Assembly (NCBI RefSeq): GCF_005145045.1
Contig: NZ_CP039691.1
Coordinates: forward strand, 942,001-1,006,000
Length of the DNA: 64,000 nucleotides
Direction of reading: 5' to 3'
Source of the DNA: Agrobacterium larrymoorei
GTDB taxonomy: Bacteria; Pseudomonadota; Alphaproteobacteria; Rhizobiales; Rhizobiaceae
Numbering within the stretch: position 1 is the stretch's first letter; every line of letters begins with the position of its first letter. This document shows positions 61,509-64,000 of this stretch, in pieces. The notes below the pieces were generated by a model that ran no database searches, was not told where the DNA came from, and saw only the letters and a program-made list of their open reading frames with translations. A program made the position numbers and the translations under genes.

Positions 61509-63443
61509 ATGAATATGAAAATCCGGGTGCTTCTGCCACTCCTGTTCAGCCTGCTCGTCGTCTTTGGTGTCGGGCAGGGTGTTCTGGCTCTGTTTGCGAT
61601 CAATACTATCGACACGCAGGTCGGCAATATTTCCAAACGTCTGGATCGCACGGTTCAGATTGGCGAGATGGAAGGAAGTTTCTCGGATGTACGGCGCCAG
61701 TTTACATTGATACTTGCCGCGCAGACGCCAGAGGAGGCAAGGCCTTTGGTTCAGGCGGCGAAGGATGCTGCCCAGCGCAAGCAGGCTCAGTTCGATGCCT
61801 ATGATCGCACGATTACGCTTCCCAAGACGCGTGCCCTTTTCGATCAGGTGAAGACTGCCATTGCCGAGTATGAGAGTGCCGGAAACAAGGTCATCGATCT
61901 CAAGCTGGCAGGTGATAATGCCGAAGCCAAGCGTGTCACCACCGAAGAAATGACGCCGACAGGTGCCAAGGCAGCGTCTTTGATGGCGCAGATGATTGCC
62001 ATGAACGTAGAACTGGGCAACGCTGCGGAGGCGGCAGCCAAGGGATCCGCCAAGTCTGCATTCATCTCCACCTCCATCGCACTGGTGCTGGTTGCAGCCA
62101 TTGCCATCATTGCCACGCTCCTGTCCTTCTTCCGCATAGCGCGCCCAATCGAGGACATTACGCGTTCCATGAACGCGCTGGCTTCGGGCGATACGGCCAG
62201 TGAAATTCCGCACGGCGCACGCAAGGACGAGATCGGCGATATGGCCGCTGCCGTCGCGGTGTTCCGTCAAAATGCGCTGGAGCGTGAGCGTCTGGAGCAG
62301 GAAGCGGAAGAAAGCCGCGATGCGAGCGAACAGCGCCGCATCGCGCGCGAAGAGCAGAAGGCACAGGAAGCAGCCGATGTTCAGTTTGCGGTGGATGGTT
62401 TGGCCGATGGCCTGCGCCATCTTGCCGATGGCGACATGACCTTCCGCCTGAATACGCCTTTCGTTGGTCAGCTGGATGGCGTTCGGTTGAACTATAATGA
62501 ATCGGTCGAGAAGCTTCAGACGGTTCTGCGCTCGGTTGGCGAGAATGCCCGGATGATCGATGCTGGTGCGAATGAAATCCGTTCGGCAACGGAGGACCTC
62601 TCCAAGCGCACCGAGCAGCAGGCGGCATCCGTCGAGGAAACGGCGGCAGCACTGGAACAGGTGACGACTGCGGTAAAGGATTCCGCAGTGAAAGCTGGCG
62701 AGGCCGGTGAACTGGTGACGCAGACCCGTGCCGGTGCCGAGCGTTCTGGCGAGGTGGTGCGCAAGGCCGTGGTTGCGATGGAAGAGATCGAGAAGTCTTC
62801 GACCGAGATCAGCAGCATCATCGGTGTGATCGACGATATTGCCTTCCAGACCAACCTTCTTGCGCTGAACGCCGGTGTCGAAGCGGCGCGTGCGGGTGAG
62901 GCGGGCAAGGGCTTTGCCGTGGTTGCGCAGGAAGTGCGTGAACTGGCCCAGCGTTCGGCAAGTGCTGCGCGCGAAATCAAGACCCTGATCACCAAATCGG
63001 GCGAGCAGGTTCGCGATGGCGTGGAACTGGTTGGCGAGACCGGACGTGCGCTTCAATCCATCGTATCCGAGGTTCAGGAAATCAACCGCAATGTGACCGC
63101 CATCGTAGGTTCGGCAAAGGAGCAGTCGACGGGTCTTTCGGAGATCAATTCCGCCGTCAACCAGATGGATCAGGGCACACAGCAGAACGCTTCCATGGTG
63201 GAAGAGACAAGTGCTGCAACCCACAGCCTCGCTGCACAGGCAGCCTCTCTCATGGCGCTGCTGGGACAGTTCAAGCTGGAGGGTGGCGCACAGATCCGCG
63301 CGGTGTCATCGCAAGGCCACCGCACTTCGGAAACCGCAAAGCCATCGCCTGCACGCGCGCTCGGTCAGCGGCTGGCTTCTGCCTTCACCTCGAAGGGATC
63401 GGCTGCGGTTGCCGTTTCGCAGGATAGCTGGACGGAATTCTGA
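61509..63443 (+). CDS. Methyl-accepting chemotaxis protein with CheR-tether tail
   Basis: 644 residues. Helix 1 at 7-30, periplasmic four-helix-type domain to 183, helix 2 at 184-208, HAMP at 209-262, a second HAMP-like stretch near 290-345, and the signalling hairpin (about 350-590) with the tip [40 protein letters not shown] at 441-480. The final five residues SWTEF match the x-W-x-x-F pentapeptide that docks CheR and CheB in high-abundance receptors. The periplasmic ligand is unknown. A terminator follows. Confidence 0.93.
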   Translation: MNMKIRVLLPLLFSLLVVFGVGQGVLALFAINTIDTQVGNISKRLDRTVQIGEMEGSFSDVRRQFTLILAAQTPEEARPLVQAAKDAAQRKQAQFDAYDRTITLPKTRALFDQVKTAIAEYESAGNKVIDLKLAGDNAEAKRVTTEEMTPTGAKAASLMAQMIAMNVELGNAAEAAAKGSAKSAFISTSIALVLVAAIAIIATLLSFFRIARPIEDITRSMNALASGDTASEIPHGARKDEIGDMAAAVAVFRQNALERERLEQEAEESRDASEQRRIAREEQKAQEAADVQFAVDGLADGLRHLADGDMTFRLNTPFVGQLDGVRLNYNESVEKLQTVLRSVGENARMIDAGANEIRSATEDLSKRTEQQAASVEETAAALEQVTTAVKDSAVKAGEAGELVTQTRAGAERSGEVVRKAVVAMEEIEKSSTEISSIIGVIDDIAFQTNLLALNAGVEAARAGEAGKGFAVVAQEVRELAQRSASAAREIKTLITKSGEQVRDGVELVGETGRALQSIVSEVQEINRNVTAIVGSAKEQSTGLSEINSAVNQMDQGTQQNASMVEETSAATHSLAAQAASLMALLGQFKLEGGAQIRAVSSQGHRTSETAKPSPARALGQRLASAFTSKGSAAVAVSQDSWTEF

Positions 63444-63467
63444 TCGGTTCAAAGGAGTACCGTGTGG

Positions 63468-63496
63468 AAAGGCGGGAACATCTCCCGCCTTTTTTC
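63468..63496 (+). terminator. Intrinsic terminator of the chemoreceptor gene
   Basis: AGGCGGGA-ACATC-TCCCGCCT followed by TTTTT. Confidence 0.9.
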
Positions 63497-63569
63497 ATTT
63501 GAAGCCCATTACCAAAATATAATCCGCCGCGTTCTTTGCGACCTTCGAGAATCCGCCTATACCCTCAAT

Positions 63570-64000
63570 ATGATAATCACCCGTGTTTTCCGCTATTTTG
63601 AAAACTGGATCGAGCCCTTCGCCCGCAAGGACGATTTGAGGCCGCCGGAAGATACGTTTGCATTCATCTGGTTCTATCTGAAACAGGCCAAAGCGCCGTT
63701 CTTCGCCATGCTGGTTCTGGGTGGCCTGACTGCTGCCATCGAAGCTGCGCTGTTCTGGTTCGTCGGGCGGCTGGTGGATATTCTCTCGACCGTCAAACCG
63801 GGTGACGGCTGGTCCGGGCTTCTGGCGAGCCATGGCTATGAGCTGATCGGGATGCTGTTCCTGATTGCTGTCGTCCGCTTCATCGTGACCATGATAACGG
63901 CGCTGGTGGATCAGCAGATCATCACGCCCGGCTTCTACAATCTTGTGCGCTGGCAGTCCTACATGCATGTGGCGCGGCAATCGCTGACCTTCTTTCAGAA
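63570..64000 (+). CDS. ABC exporter, N-terminal part (runs off window)
   Basis: From ATG 63570 the frame stays open to base 64000 (143 codons visible). MIITRVFRYFENWIEPFARKDDLRPPEDTFAFIWFYLKQAKAPFFAMLVLGGLTAAIEAALFWFVGRLVDIL aligns throughout with the N-terminus of the exporter at 59300, so it is a paralogue; helices 1 and 2 are visible and the ATPase lies outside. The ribosome site is weak. Confidence 0.88.
   Translation, partial: MIITRVFRYFENWIEPFARKDDLRPPEDTFAFIWFYLKQAKAPFFAMLVLGGLTAAIEAALFWFVGRLVDILSTVKPGDGWSGLLASHGYELIGMLFLIAVVRFIVTMITALVDQQIITPGFYNLVRWQSYMHVARQSLTFFQ

Overview
This window is chromosomal DNA from an alphaproteobacterium of the Rhizobiaceae, most likely the genus Agrobacterium. 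The strongest marker is the contiguous gbpR-chvE-gguA-gguB-gguC sugar-uptake locus, whose periplasmic protein ChvE is the sugar co-receptor for virulence induction in Agrobacterium. The high GC content, the gene families and the dispersed palindromic intergenic repeats agree. No rRNA, CRISPR array or prophage was seen. Identification rests on reading the translations and recalling families; no database search was run.

Layout. 1-5.5 kb: the 5' part of a phosphohexomutase gene, then a lipid-modification cluster (CFA-synthase-like methyltransferase, DUF1295 and membrane proteins) facing divergent DUF2147 and DUF2177 genes, and an exported hydrolase. 5.5 kb: tRNA-Arg(CCG). 6-18.5 kb: two sugar ABC systems. 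The xylFHG-like operon has a divergent ROK repressor and a palindromic operator; the chvE-ggu operon has a divergent LysR regulator, GbpR. 18.5-25.9 kb: small enzymes, an ATP-grasp/alpha-E/transglutaminase operon, an L,D-transpeptidase lipoprotein, a glutamine amidotransferase and a DoxX protein. 25.9-30.8 kb: a hybrid histidine kinase and a DEAD-box helicase. 30.8-32.4 kb: a gene-free mosaic of dispersed palindromes, a small inverted-repeat insertion and a stem-loop-rich segment. 32.7-36.9 kb: DUF930 protein, BenE transporter, and leuA preceded by a leucine-rich leader peptide. 37-38.2 kb: an intact IS481-family element with its target duplication. 38.3-43.8 kb: phosphoesterase, NUDIX, glutathione transferase, acetyltransferases, MFS transporter and an XRE regulator. 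43.8-50.7 kb: a MoxR-DUF58-DUF4159 operon on the minus strand. 50.9-53.6 kb: DUF1285, CoA pyrophosphatase and CCA-adding enzyme. 53.8-58.9 kb: small proteins, hemF, a toxin-antitoxin pair, a Na/Pi cotransporter-like protein and trmL. 59.3-64 kb: two related ABC exporters flanking a chemoreceptor gene; the second is cut by the window end.

The genes work mainly in nutrient uptake (pentose/aldose ABC importers), leucine and heme synthesis, tRNA maturation and envelope maintenance. The most notable non-coding features are the leuA leader, placed so close to its promoter that it may be translated without a 5' UTR, the stem-loop-rich segment at 31.93-32.40 kb, and palindromic repeats that have received two different insertions.
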